From contig JNDT01002286.1 in the NCBI GenBank assembly GCA_000697055.1, positions 22,455 through 86,454 of the forward strand: a stretch of DNA of 64,000 nucleotides, in the 5' to 3' direction. Numbering within the stretch: the first letter of the stretch is position 1; each line of letters begins with the position of its first letter. This DNA is from Saksenaea vasiformis B4078. Lineage: Eukaryota > Mucoromycota > Mucoromycetes > Mucorales > Saksenaeaceae. The notes beneath the pieces are model-generated. The model searched no databases. It was given only the letters and a program-made list of their open reading frames with translations, and was not told the origin of the DNA. Position numbers and translations under genes: made by a program. Of this stretch, positions 1-9,100 are shown one piece after another.

Positions 1-997
1 TTTGCTTTTCAAGGTTAGCCAAATGTTGGTGAACCGCATCCTGAGGGTGAGCACTTGAGGCTGTTGGTCGTGGAGAAGGCTTAGCCTGTGAACGTGCACG
101 CAAACCGCTTTCCTCTTCCGTTGCTTGCGCCTGCTTCGCAGCGATCTGTCTTTGGAGCTCGGCAATGGTGTTCTGTGCCTGATTCAATTCCCGCATTAAT
201 TGACTCGTGGAGTCATGCTGGGCCGCCTTTGGTCGCTGCGGCAGTACGGGGGAAGCAACAGAAGGTGTAGAAGGCGTTTCTATTGGCGCATCCATCATGA
301 TACCATTCGTCGTAGTAGATTGTCCCTCATTCACCTAAAAACAAAGAAATGAGATGAAACCAAATCACCCTTGCCTTTTTTTTTCTTTTTCCAACTCACC
401 TCGACCGTTGGTGAAGAAGGAGGTAAGAAGACGCATCTAATTTTCTGTTGACGAACCGCTTCCCTATCTTCATTTTCCATGCGAAACCACTAAAGCATAA
501 GTTACGCCGCATAAGTCAGTACAAACACGGGTCGCGTCCCCACTCTCCCCCCTTTTTCTTCTCATTGCTTTACCATATCTGAAATCGACAGATTCTCATA
601 TTCTGGCTTGATAACAGCTGTCTGAACAAGGAATTTGTCCTTGCACTTGAAATCAGCCTCTGGCTCCTCCTTGAATGGCTGAAGAATGACTAAAAAGTGC
701 TAGTGATTCATATGACTGATTTTTGTGGTGATTCTGAATGCATACCATGAACTTCTACTTGTGAGTTTCCTTCGATTCTTCCAGCATTAGGGCGCACACA
801 ATACTGCTTGGGGGCGGTGGTTTTGACTTTAAATGTAAGTGGTTCTGGATAAGGATTCTTGACCAGCAGAACCTCATCGCGGGACTGTGTCAGAGGACCT
901 AGCGTAAAGATAAGGACTCGTCAGTCAAATAGAAGAGCGCAGTAGGCAACGAACGAGAAAAAGTAAGTTGGGTCGAGGGCTCGATGAAAACGGACAT
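1..997 (-). CDS. VAP/Scs2-type ER membrane-contact protein (MSP domain), C-terminus off the left edge
   Basis: The protein belongs to the VAP/Scs2 family, ER tail-anchored proteins that bind FFAT-motif partners at membrane contact sites. Exon 1 (955-997) reads MSVFIEPSTQLTF and joins through a 56-nt intron to PLTQSRDEVLLVKNPYPEP, TFKVKTTAPKQYCVRPNAG and then QPFKEEPEADFKCKDKFLVQ, which is the classic order of the MSP (major sperm protein) domain, about residues 1-125. A Pro/Ser/Thr-rich linker follows. Near the window edge there is a heptad-like stretch (LMRELNQAQNTIAELQRQIA) typical of the VAP coiled coil. The expected C-terminal membrane anchor would lie left of base 1, so the gene is partial. 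The start is fixed by the family's conserved N-terminus directly after the ATG at 997. At least three introns interrupt the visible part. Confidence in the family is high. Confidence 0.9.
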
Positions 998-1437
998 GGC
1001 CTTATCACGTTGTCAAAGAAGAAGAAGGAAAGATTTAAGGCCCCGGCTCGCATGTCTGGGGAAATTCAACCCCCCTTCCTCCTCAGACGCGAATATAGAA
1101 CCCTAGTTCGTGTTACTTATGCTGAAATGAATCCTTTGCCCTGGAATACATTCCTCTTCTTCCATTGTATATTACATAGAATTGCCACGAACATGCAAAA
1201 TACAGGAACCTTTGCGCATCTGCAGGAAGCCTATGTAGTAGCCATGGCCTGGAACGCAACCTAACGTGTGTAACATATCCTCCGAGACGAATTTTTGTGT
1301 TCTGAAAACGAGTGGATCATGAATCATTTGCAGTCAACTATTGAATTACATAGGATGAAGCCCTCCCACTTGTTTATTTATTTATTTTTTTTGCTTTCAT
1401 TCAGAGATCCCCCTTTCTTGCACGCTGGATTATGCTC
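998..1437. other. Intergenic gap, no gene seen
   Basis: This 440-bp gap lies between the start codon of the VAP gene and the stop codon of the next gene, both on the minus strand. It must contain the VAP promoter and the 3' end of the reductase gene. The short open frames here have no recognisable content. Confidence 0.6.
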
Positions 1438-2417
1438 TTATCGAGCTGCAATTTCATCGATAGCCTTTGCTTCAAAGATGTTCACTTTGGAACCTGCTGT
1501 ACTTGTCTCTTCCTTTGCTGTGGTTTCCTTTGTTTGTGCAACTGTATGCATTGCTTTGGCTACATCCCCAACTGGTACAGATAAGTGAAGGTTCAATAAC
1601 CGATTCATGTGTGGTAAGATATAGCTGGCCAATCCTTCCGCCCATCGAGTTCTTGGTCGAGGTTCCTCTACCTCCAGGAAACCAGGACGGAAGATAGAGA
1701 CACGCTGGAATCCCTTTTGCCCAAGCCCATGTTCTGTCTCTCCTTTTGATTGCATATACAAAAATGGTGAGCTTTTGTTCGCTCCCTGTTTGAAAAGAAA
1801 TACATTAATCCATGGATACGGAATTATGCTTCTCGCTATATACAGTACCCCTGATGAACAGTATAGAAAATGAACAGGGCTAAGTTGCTCCCCAGCCGGG
1901 GATGGGTTTTCTTCAGCGATTATCTTTGCCGATTGCAGGACGTAACCTTGATCGATCCGTTTAAAGTTTTCTGCACTTCCGGCATCGGCTCGCGTTGTGC
2001 CAAGACAACAGAAGACATCACTAATTGGGGGAGGGAGGGTCTCACGTTTAGAAAACGCTGCCAAAGCAACTAGCTATCACTCACTTCACGCCACGGAAAA
2101 CTTCGCGATGGGCGTCGATATTGTCAAAATCCACTTTCTTCTGAACCTATAAGATGACCTTTGTCAGCGACAAAAGTCAAGGTTCGAAAAGGTTGCATTA
2201 CCAGATTATCCTGTGGAATGCTGGCATCAACAGTCGCTTCCCGTCTGCCAACTGTAATTACTTGCGCATACCTTCCATTCTTCAAAACTTCCTTTAGTAC
2301 GGACTTGCCAACCGCGCCTTTTGAAGGTTATTAACAACAGGTAGAGTTTTTACTTGCAGTACCTGTGGCACCTAAAATCAATGCAGTGGGCATGGTTGTG
2401 TTTGCATTGGTAGACAT
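1438..2417 (-). CDS. HTATIP2/FMP52-like NAD(P)-binding short-chain reductase
   Basis: The product resembles the atypical short-chain dehydrogenases HTATIP2 (TIP30/CC3) and yeast Fmp52. Exon 1 reads MSTNANTTMPTALILGATG and splices to AVGKSVLKEVLKNGRYAQ, forming the Rossmann GxxGxxG signature (GATGAVG). The exons that follow give VITVGRREATVDASIPQDNL, VQKKVDFDNIDAHREVFRGV and DVFCCLGTTRADAGSAENF, the last matching the family's conserved CLGTTR stretch. Downstream, FLYMQSKGETEHGL carries the YxxxK catalytic pair, and QRVSIFRPGFLEVEEPRPR is the conserved FRPG block. Four or more introns were joined by reading-frame continuity. An in-frame second Met nine codons downstream (MPTALILG) is an alternative start. 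The substrate is unknown; Fmp52 is reported as a mitochondrial outer-membrane protein, but no targeting signal is obvious here. Confidence 0.85.
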
Positions 2418-2773
2418 GACAAATCGTTAAATTTGCTTGACCCATTTTTTTCCCTTTTTAGTTCCTCGTTGCTTCCCTAATTTGGAGCGACGCGTAAGAC
2501 TGACATGCTGCAATTGACCATATCTTCCTCAGAAAGATTAGATAAGCCGGTAAGTCGTCGAGCGGTCTTTGATCACAGGTTATGGTGTGCGATCGACAAA
2601 ATCGCATTCAAGAATCCTTGTAAAGAGAACCGCCGTGCACAAACACGGTGCACATAGTCATAGAGAAAAGGAAAGCAGTCGGTAACACAACTGGCATAGT
2701 GTATAGAATTGTATATTAGCATGCATTCATGCAAAACGATGGTGATTCTATTTAAAAGACTTTATTTACAAAA

Positions 2774-3661
2774 CTAGAACGCATTGGTGCCAAGCTCTGG
2801 AAGGCGCTCAATGACATATTTCCGTCCAGAGATGTACATAATAGGGATACCGGGAACTTTTCGAATACGTCGCTTAAGATCGCGATCGCAAGTGGCAACA
2901 ATATAACATTTATGTTGCATAATACGGTTAACCAGACAGTCATCAGCATAGGTACCCTTGTGTGAGCATGGAAGGCGTTCAAATCGAGGGTCACGAGCAA
3001 TCCTACGAAGCAGGATATGTTAATCCAATTCAGATACCTCTTCTAAATTGACTCACTTCAACGCAATCCGATATTTAGGTCCGAGTTTCTCTAATTCAGC
3101 CATGACACAGTCAGTAATACAAGGAATTGCTAAAAGAAAGAGGAAAACGGAAGGTAAGTCTCATGCTCAAGAGGTTAATTTACTACTTGCATTTGGCATA
3201 GAGGCAATCCATCATTGACTTGACCAGCTCGAGTTTGTTCTGGATGGAGAAGTTGATAAAATTGGTATCGACAAGTACATGGTAAGGAGGACCTAAGGCT
3301 GAATTGTACTGGAAGAACATGGAAGAAGCAACTTGCGGCCTTCGGGATCCGTTAGACATGGTGCCTGATCGGAATCAGCAAGACTTACATATGACGAGCT
3401 GCTGCCTTTTCTTTTTCTTCCTCCTTTTTCTTCAGCTTCTCTTTGTTTTCCTTCCTAACATACACAAAAAAACAGGACATAAGTTGAGTACAGACCGTCT
3501 CAATAGAAACATGATCAGCTTACAATCTCGCATCCTTTGTGCTTATCAAACGTTTGACATCGGCAAACTTTCTCGTCTTTTTCGCTTTACCCTAAGTAAT
3601 AGCATTGATATAGACTCTAGTTAGCAATCGTATACTCGATCATCGCTAATGATCTAACCAT
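2774..3661 (-). CDS. FCF1: FCF1/Utp24, PIN-domain endonuclease of the small-subunit processome
   Basis: Fcf1 (Utp24) is the PIN nuclease that helps cleave pre-18S rRNA in the nucleolus. The N-terminus [20 protein letters not shown] is diagnostic, followed by a Lys/Glu-rich helix ([14 protein letters not shown]). The PIN domain contains [34 protein letters not shown] and [20 protein letters not shown], supplying the conserved acidic residues. The end, [14 protein letters not shown], also matches the family. The start codon appears to be an exon on its own: ATG at 3659-3661 is followed immediately by a 67-nt intron (3592-3658), and exon 2 opens with GGT AAA GCG. About four introns in all. It is divergently oriented from the arrestin gene. 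Confidence 0.92.
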
Positions 3662-4564
3662 AATGCACGCTGAATGTGAGAGAGTTAAAACAAATGTTGT
3701 CGAAAAGGATTTGGCTTGAAAATGTGACAGCTTTATTCCCTTTCTGGAAACATGGCGGAGTTACTGATCGTTCGCTCTCGGCCGCTTGCTTTATGGAGAC
3801 CGATTGGTGCACTACGCGCAAGAGTCACCACGTATATTGAAAGCATGGGGAACATCTCCTCTAACTGAATGGCGCACAATTTTTTAAAAATTTACTCAGT
3901 GTAAGGTTGAATGAAATAGGTTTCTTTATATACGAATTACTCGCACAAAAGGCAAGGTATGGCAATAGATCTAAGCGTACCTGCTTGTTAAAGCATAAAA
4001 AGATAGAGAAATCGCCAGTGTGACTATAGTTTGAAAATCCGATATGGTGAACAACACCTGTTGTATTTGGCTGATTTGTAGCGATAAGGGGATCATATCA
4101 GATACATGTCTCATGTTATTAAATCAAAGTGAAAATGAATGAAATATACAAAACTCTGGTACAGACTCTTATTTATGTTTCCGTATTCGCTTTTCCTCAA
4201 TCCCATTGCAGGGTAATGGTCTAGAATCAAGATAGATAAATCAGAGAAAAACTCCACTAAAGAAAAATAATGAACTCACACCACATCGTTGGTGAGCCTT
4301 GTGTCTCAGTGACACTACAGGGTTGCCTACAAATGTATCAGTTATGCAAAACCTTATTGGGATAGTATCCTCATTTCACATAGCCCAGATCATGCCATTG
4401 ATAAAATAGCAAAAACTGAACGTTTATCTCGGAGTTTAATCATCCAGAAAAAGAACCGGAACAAGCGGAGCTGATCAGCGATGATCCGAAACATCCGAAA
4501 AACTATTTCAGTAAATAAGCAAAACAAAAAAAGTTTACACACTATTCCCTTTTCCCCACTTTTG
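3662..4564. other. Divergent promoter region between FCF1 and the arrestin gene
   Basis: This is about 0.9 kb of AT-rich DNA between two genes transcribed away from each other, so it should hold both promoters. An A/T palindrome-like stretch (AATTTTTTAAAAATTT) lies near 3878-3893, about 220 bp from the FCF1 start. No gene is supported here. Confidence 0.6.
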
Positions 4565-5875
4565 ATGTCACCTAAAGAAGACGTTACTATACAATTACAA
4601 ATCGATCCGTCATTCACGGGTATTATGTATGGTCTTGCCAACGACGAATCAGAAGGCTGTACACTGAAAGGATCTTGCGTCTTAACCGTTCATCACTCCA
4701 TCAAAGTACGACGTCTTGACGTTTCGTTCGAAGGTCGATGCAAAGTACGCCTCAAAGCGCCTGGTATGCCAAAAACAGACGGAATTGAACGACGTACTTT
4801 GTACAATCAATCCGTACACTTCCTTGACAGTCCACAAATGATTCTTGACCCTGGTGAATACGTTTACCCGTTTTTGTTTGATCTGCCCGCGAATTTGCCC
4901 GCTTCTTTTCGCAGTAAGCGTGGTTACATTCGTTATCGATTACAGGCTACTCTCTGTCGTCCTTTGTTTACGGTTGACCTCCATACTTCCCATGAAATCA
5001 GTATTCGTCGATGTCTTATGAGCGATTTAATATCGATGACCCATTTAAACGAAACAATCGATGGAACCAACCATACCGACAAGTTACAGTACAGCGCAAC
5101 CGCACCGACAATTACTTATCGTGAAGGTGGTCTTGTACATCTGAACCTAAATATGAACCTCGTTCAACCTGCTACGTGTATTGTACGTTCTGTCACCTGT
5201 GCTCTTCGGGAGCGTATTCAATACCGGACAACTGGACAACAAGCACTGACCTGTCAGTCAGCGGCTAAAACAGACGACCTGTATCCTCTCGGATGGAGTA
5301 CCTTCTCTCCTTGTGAAGCACCTGATTACAACCCAGCCGAACCTCACGAGTATAATGCTGTTTTCCGATTATGTCCACGAGTGAACGCAGATACAAATAC
5401 TCGCCTACTACGCGTAACACATTCATTTATGCTAAACATCATGATCGAAGAGCGCCAAGGAGGAGCAGATAGTGACTCTGAAGAGATGTCATGCTCAACA
5501 GCAGACCACGTTTCCGCGTCTGATACAGACACCCCTTCTAGTTCTAGGCCAGAGACACCGACACTCAGCAGGTCATCATCCTCGTCCTCTATTTCTTCAT
5601 TACTTTCTCTCCGTCGGTCAAACGCGCATGAAGATACATTGCGCGAAGTTTCTACCAAACTTTCCTCGATGCATTTACCCACATATTCCCGTCGACATCG
5701 CCAACGCCCATGTAACCTGATACTGTGTGCATTGGAACTGCCTTTGGTCGTGACCTCCCGCGAACACATTTGGGATGGAGATAGACCGAAACCACCTGTT
5801 TATCAGGTCGCGGAAGAACCTCCATCCTATGGACAAACCATTGAACAAGTTCCTCCCGTTCCATGTTACACCTAG
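4565..5875 (+). CDS. Alpha-arrestin (ART/arrestin-domain protein) with PPxY motifs
   Basis: This is an intronless gene for an arrestin-fold adaptor of the fungal ART type, which brings a Nedd4/Rsp5 ubiquitin ligase to plasma-membrane transporters. The arrestin-N half (about residues 8-150) shows GCTLKGSCVLTV and the strand DPGEYVYPFLFDLPANLPAS, a hallmark of alpha-arrestins, followed by GYIRYRLQATL. An arrestin-C half (about 185-305) follows. A Ser-rich low-complexity segment then leads to the tail, where PPVY (about 410-413) and PPSY (about 419-422) are consensus WW-domain ligands; LPTY lies upstream of them. The start chosen is Met at 4565 (MSPKEDVTIQLQ), where family similarity begins. An in-frame Met at 4481 would add 28 basic residues and is less likely. 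The protein is about 436 aa. Confidence 0.88.
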   Translation: MSPKEDVTIQLQIDPSFTGIMYGLANDESEGCTLKGSCVLTVHHSIKVRRLDVSFEGRCKVRLKAPGMPKTDGIERRTLYNQSVHFLDSPQMILDPGEYVYPFLFDLPANLPASFRSKRGYIRYRLQATLCRPLFTVDLHTSHEISIRRCLMSDLISMTHLNETIDGTNHTDKLQYSATAPTITYREGGLVHLNLNMNLVQPATCIVRSVTCALRERIQYRTTGQQALTCQSAAKTDDLYPLGWSTFSPCEAPDYNPAEPHEYNAVFRLCPRVNADTNTRLLRVTHSFMLNIMIEERQGGADSDSEEMSCSTADHVSASDTDTPSSSRPETPTLSRSSSSSSISSLLSLRRSNAHEDTLREVSTKLSSMHLPTYSRRHRQRPCNLILCALELPLVVTSREHIWDGDRPKPPVYQVAEEPPSYGQTIEQVPPVPCYT

Positions 5876-6349
5876 ATTTAGAGTAGCGATGCCAACGTCA
5901 TGATCGTCCTCATCAACATAATTTACTCACACAATTTTTTTTGTTTTACTCTTGTACATACATAATCATCAATATATCATCCACTCACACATTTACATAT
6001 TTCGTATGTACTGAGCTGACCAAATGCTGGCATACCATGCGCGATATCAGATAGTCATTAGCGTCATTACTCGGCAAAGAACTATATGCACAAAGCGTCT
6101 CACAAGAGAAGTATTGGACAATAAGCTACGATTTTCTTCCATAATTGCTACACGAACCCCCCCCCCCCCTTTTATTTTTTTCTTCTCACTCTCTACTCAG
6201 GTCTCTCATTAGGTATTCTTGTTGTAATGGATTTTTAATATGTAAAAGTATGCGACATAATGATTATTTTTGTAAACTTCACTAGTGATCTATCCACTCT
6301 CCCTCCTTCTTGCGTCTCCTTGCTACTCGGGGCGAGGTGTACTAAGACT
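5876..6349. other. Convergent 3' intergenic region with a C-run/T-run
   Basis: Tail-to-tail gap between the arrestin gene (+) and the seven-helix protein gene (-). It carries a homopolymer block near 6157-6180, about twelve C followed by T-rich sequence. No coding content was recognised. Confidence 0.6.
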
Positions 6350-7243
6350 CTATGGCTGCATGTTCACCATATCGGACTCAAATTTGATAGATTGTTGTTT
6401 CTGGGATAAGGTCTTGTAGATGATAGGGACCCAAGCGATCGTCAAGATGATCAGAATAATCAGTTGAAGGACCGGCCCGAGGATATAGATCAAGGCAACG
6501 TTTTTGAGCGCTGGTGAACCGATGGGAACAATACCCTGGGTCAACTTGAATGCCTGTGATATCAGAAGGACAAATGTACACAAGGCCAGCAAGATCTGGA
6601 TGGCGAACGGGTGAGGAAGTCGATTGACGCCCAAGGCGTTGCTCTCCTGGAAAGCCCTGAGATTGCTTGATGCGAGCTGTCCGTGGTAATAGGCTATGCC
6701 TACGAGGAGAATGACCAGCAACGCGACAAATATTCCGTTGCCAGCTACGCGTAGTGTGTTGTTGTTCTTTGAACCACCGACAATAGTCAAGATCAACGCA
6801 ATGAGGGTGACTACCAGGAATGACCGAGAGGTCTTGGCGTCGAGTTGTTTTTGCTTTGTATCAGTTGGATCTCTGCTGTTCTCCACCCATGAGGCTGTAA
6901 CAGCTGACAGCGCGTTAAACAGGAAAAAGTTACCGATGGAAGTCAGGACGTTGGCGGCAACATACAAGTTGATAAAGGTTGTGATTTCGTTCTGCGTCGA
7001 CTTGTCGGTGGGGAACTTGTCGTTGCAGGCAATACGTAGGAAATAGCCTACCGCACCCACCGCGCAGAACAGGAAAAGTCGAAACACGGATCCTTTGAGG
7101 AAGCCACGACACCGGATCACAATATAGATCCATATCAACAACAGGATAGAAAACGCTGCACCAATTACACCAGCTGCTGATGAAGGGCCGACAGGCGTAA
7201 ATCGGTAATTTGGGTCATTTTCGAGATAGGTCTCCACGTCCAT
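6350..7243 (-). CDS. Seven-helix integral membrane protein, RTA1/DUF7702-like topology
   Basis: This is a single-exon gene of 297 codons. The protein has about seven hydrophobic helices: near residues 21-41 (AAGVIGAAFSILLLIWIYIV), 50-70, 90-120, 140-160, 170-190, 220-245 and 255-282. The tail is hydrophilic. The N-terminus MDVETYLENDPNYRFTPVGP is probably extracytoplasmic, like the Tyr/Pro-containing start of fungal RTA1-type proteins. I do not recognise a family signature with certainty; RTA1-like lipid or drug stress proteins and DUF7702-type proteins have this layout, but the assignment rests on topology. The start at 7243 is preferred over an upstream in-frame Met at 7375, because the extra residues are Lys/Asn-rich and the hydrophobic architecture begins after 7243. 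Confidence 0.7.
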   Translation of the reverse strand: MDVETYLENDPNYRFTPVGPSSAAGVIGAAFSILLLIWIYIVIRCRGFLKGSVFRLFLFCAVGAVGYFLRIACNDKFPTDKSTQNEITTFINLYVAANVLTSIGNFFLFNALSAVTASWVENSRDPTDTKQKQLDAKTSRSFLVVTLIALILTIVGGSKNNNTLRVAGNGIFVALLVILLVGIAYYHGQLASSNLRAFQESNALGVNRLPHPFAIQILLALCTFVLLISQAFKLTQGIVPIGSPALKNVALIYILGPVLQLIILIILTIAWVPIIYKTLSQKQQSIKFESDMVNMQP

Positions 7244-9100
7244 CTTTTTGATCTGATTATTTTGTTTTGTTTTTGGACTTCTTTTGTTTTCGATCACAGT
7301 TCTTTTATAGGGAGGACTATCGCCACAGCGGAGAGAAATAAGTAGAGTGAATTGGTTACTCGGGCAAAAAAACACGGCGAGTTCGGTAAATTTTCTCCAA
7401 AAGAGGCTATCTCATCCCGCTGTGTGTTGCCATGCGCAGCATCGGAATAGAAGGCAGCGCCACAATGACAATCAAAGACGCCAACTGATTGGATACAAGC
7501 AGATGTTTCCACCATAACGAGTCATTTTCCGTTCAAGTCCCGCTTTCACGAGAAATGAAAAGTCTTGGCTATTATGAGATCATGAGCAGGTTGCTCCGTG
7601 CGTGACAAACATGACCATAACGCCACACACCGGACTTTTAATTTTAAGATGGCATCATACAAGTCTCGCTGCTGGAATCGGGACAGCTAAGCACGTCAAA
7701 TTGGGAAGAAATCATACACAAAGAAACGGATGAGCAAAGCTTGTCCAACAGTGACCAATCCACTGGGCATAATACTGCTACTTTTTGTTTGAACGTGTTA
7801 GAAGAGAAAGCTGTATCAGTAAAGATTAGCGGCGAGAATCCAGTTTAAGTGTCACAAAAACTCGGACCAATGTCAGACGTCAATTTATTGACTCTTGATC
7901 ACTTACCTTCGTTCTTGGCAAGGAAATGGACGACTGCGCTCCTGCTTTCACAGTGAAACAGCCTTAAAAAGTAGTTTGTGCAATCGGTCATCTACAGCAA
8001 TCTCCGAAAGTGAACAAGGATGTTTCGAATTAGTGTTCCCAGCTGCTACCAATAAGAGCGTCTCAATGGGAGGCGAGCATGCTTGAAGACATTTATTGCT
8101 CATTGGTACTTGGATGCGGCCTTTTATACAGTGTACTGAAGTTGCAAGGAGTCGCATTGTTTCCCGTGCTTTTTTATCAAATTTGATGGACATCGAGGTC
8201 AACCTCTAGACATTATGGATATGGCTAGCTAAATAAAATGTGGCATATTGTGGAGGCTGTCTTGGGTGTGTCAAATGGAGCACGCTCGCGTTGAAGCTTG
8301 CAAGGGTGAGGTGCATGAACTCAGCATACCAATTGTTTGGTTATGCAATAACTGCGAAGCCAAATAATGAAGTTGATCATGGTCAGGATCGTCACCGATG
8401 ATGAGGATGAAACTGAGCTCAAACTCAATGATCATGTACTGGTGATTTATCGGCATGCATGCTCAGGATATGTGGCGCGTTTAGTCAGAACCACCGTTAG
8501 AGCGTTGGCCAGCGAATTCATTACATAACTGCAAGTGTCGGGAGCTAAGCATTTAGGGGATTCCCCGTAATAGTAACTTATTCTCACTCAATGCCCTGCT
8601 TTGATTATTCCAATTTGATGTAAGAGGAGAAAGCTGTCTTTGAGATGCACAAGTTGTCTGTAAGTTGTGCAAGGCGTTTGTAATTTGCGCAGGTTGCCTA
8701 TGACGTGTGCAGAGCCCGCGAGGTGCGCAAGATATTTTAAGGTACGCAGCAATAATTGTCCACAAGAAGTAGTGTTGGTGTTATGAGTGAGATTACAGTA
8801 GAGATATCATTGTGGCGCATATTCTTCTTTTTGTCTTCCATGAACGGCGTTTGATGTAATTCATTCCCCGACTACCTTTCCCCCTCAAATTTGAGCGCGA
8901 ATTTCGTCACGTGTAGGGTTGTACGTTCCCGGGTGCGTGCGACCGAAAGCCAATTCAGTTCAGTTGTTTCCTTTAGGCAGGGTTACCATCTTGCTCTTTC
9001 CATTCCTTTCCTTTTTTCGATACTTCATTAGTGAATATTTTTTTATTCTTTCTTTTTCTTACTTTATCGTCCTTCTTTCAACACCATCTCGCCATCAACT
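7244..9100. other. Intergenic region between the seven-helix protein and SYP1
   Basis: About 1.86 kb between divergently transcribed genes, presumably including both promoters. It contains a degenerate 20-nt-period array (8644-8758, listed separately) and a T-rich pyrimidine stretch just upstream of the SYP1 start. No gene is supported. Confidence 0.55.
8644..8758 (+). repeat. Degenerate tandem array with a 20-nt period
   Basis: Six consecutive units can be laid out. The first three are exactly 20 nt (8644-8663, 8664-8683, 8684-8703), then 19, 19 and about 17 nt. Each carries a core resembling TGYGCAAG or TGCGCAG near its start, and units 1-2 end in TGTAA. Unit sequence has diverged but spacing is preserved. 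There is no coding frame. Function unknown. Confidence 0.6.

Noticed and set aside
5344..5769. 141-codon minus-strand frame opposite the arrestin gene
   Set aside because: Antisense shadow of a well-supported coding region; no family features of its own.
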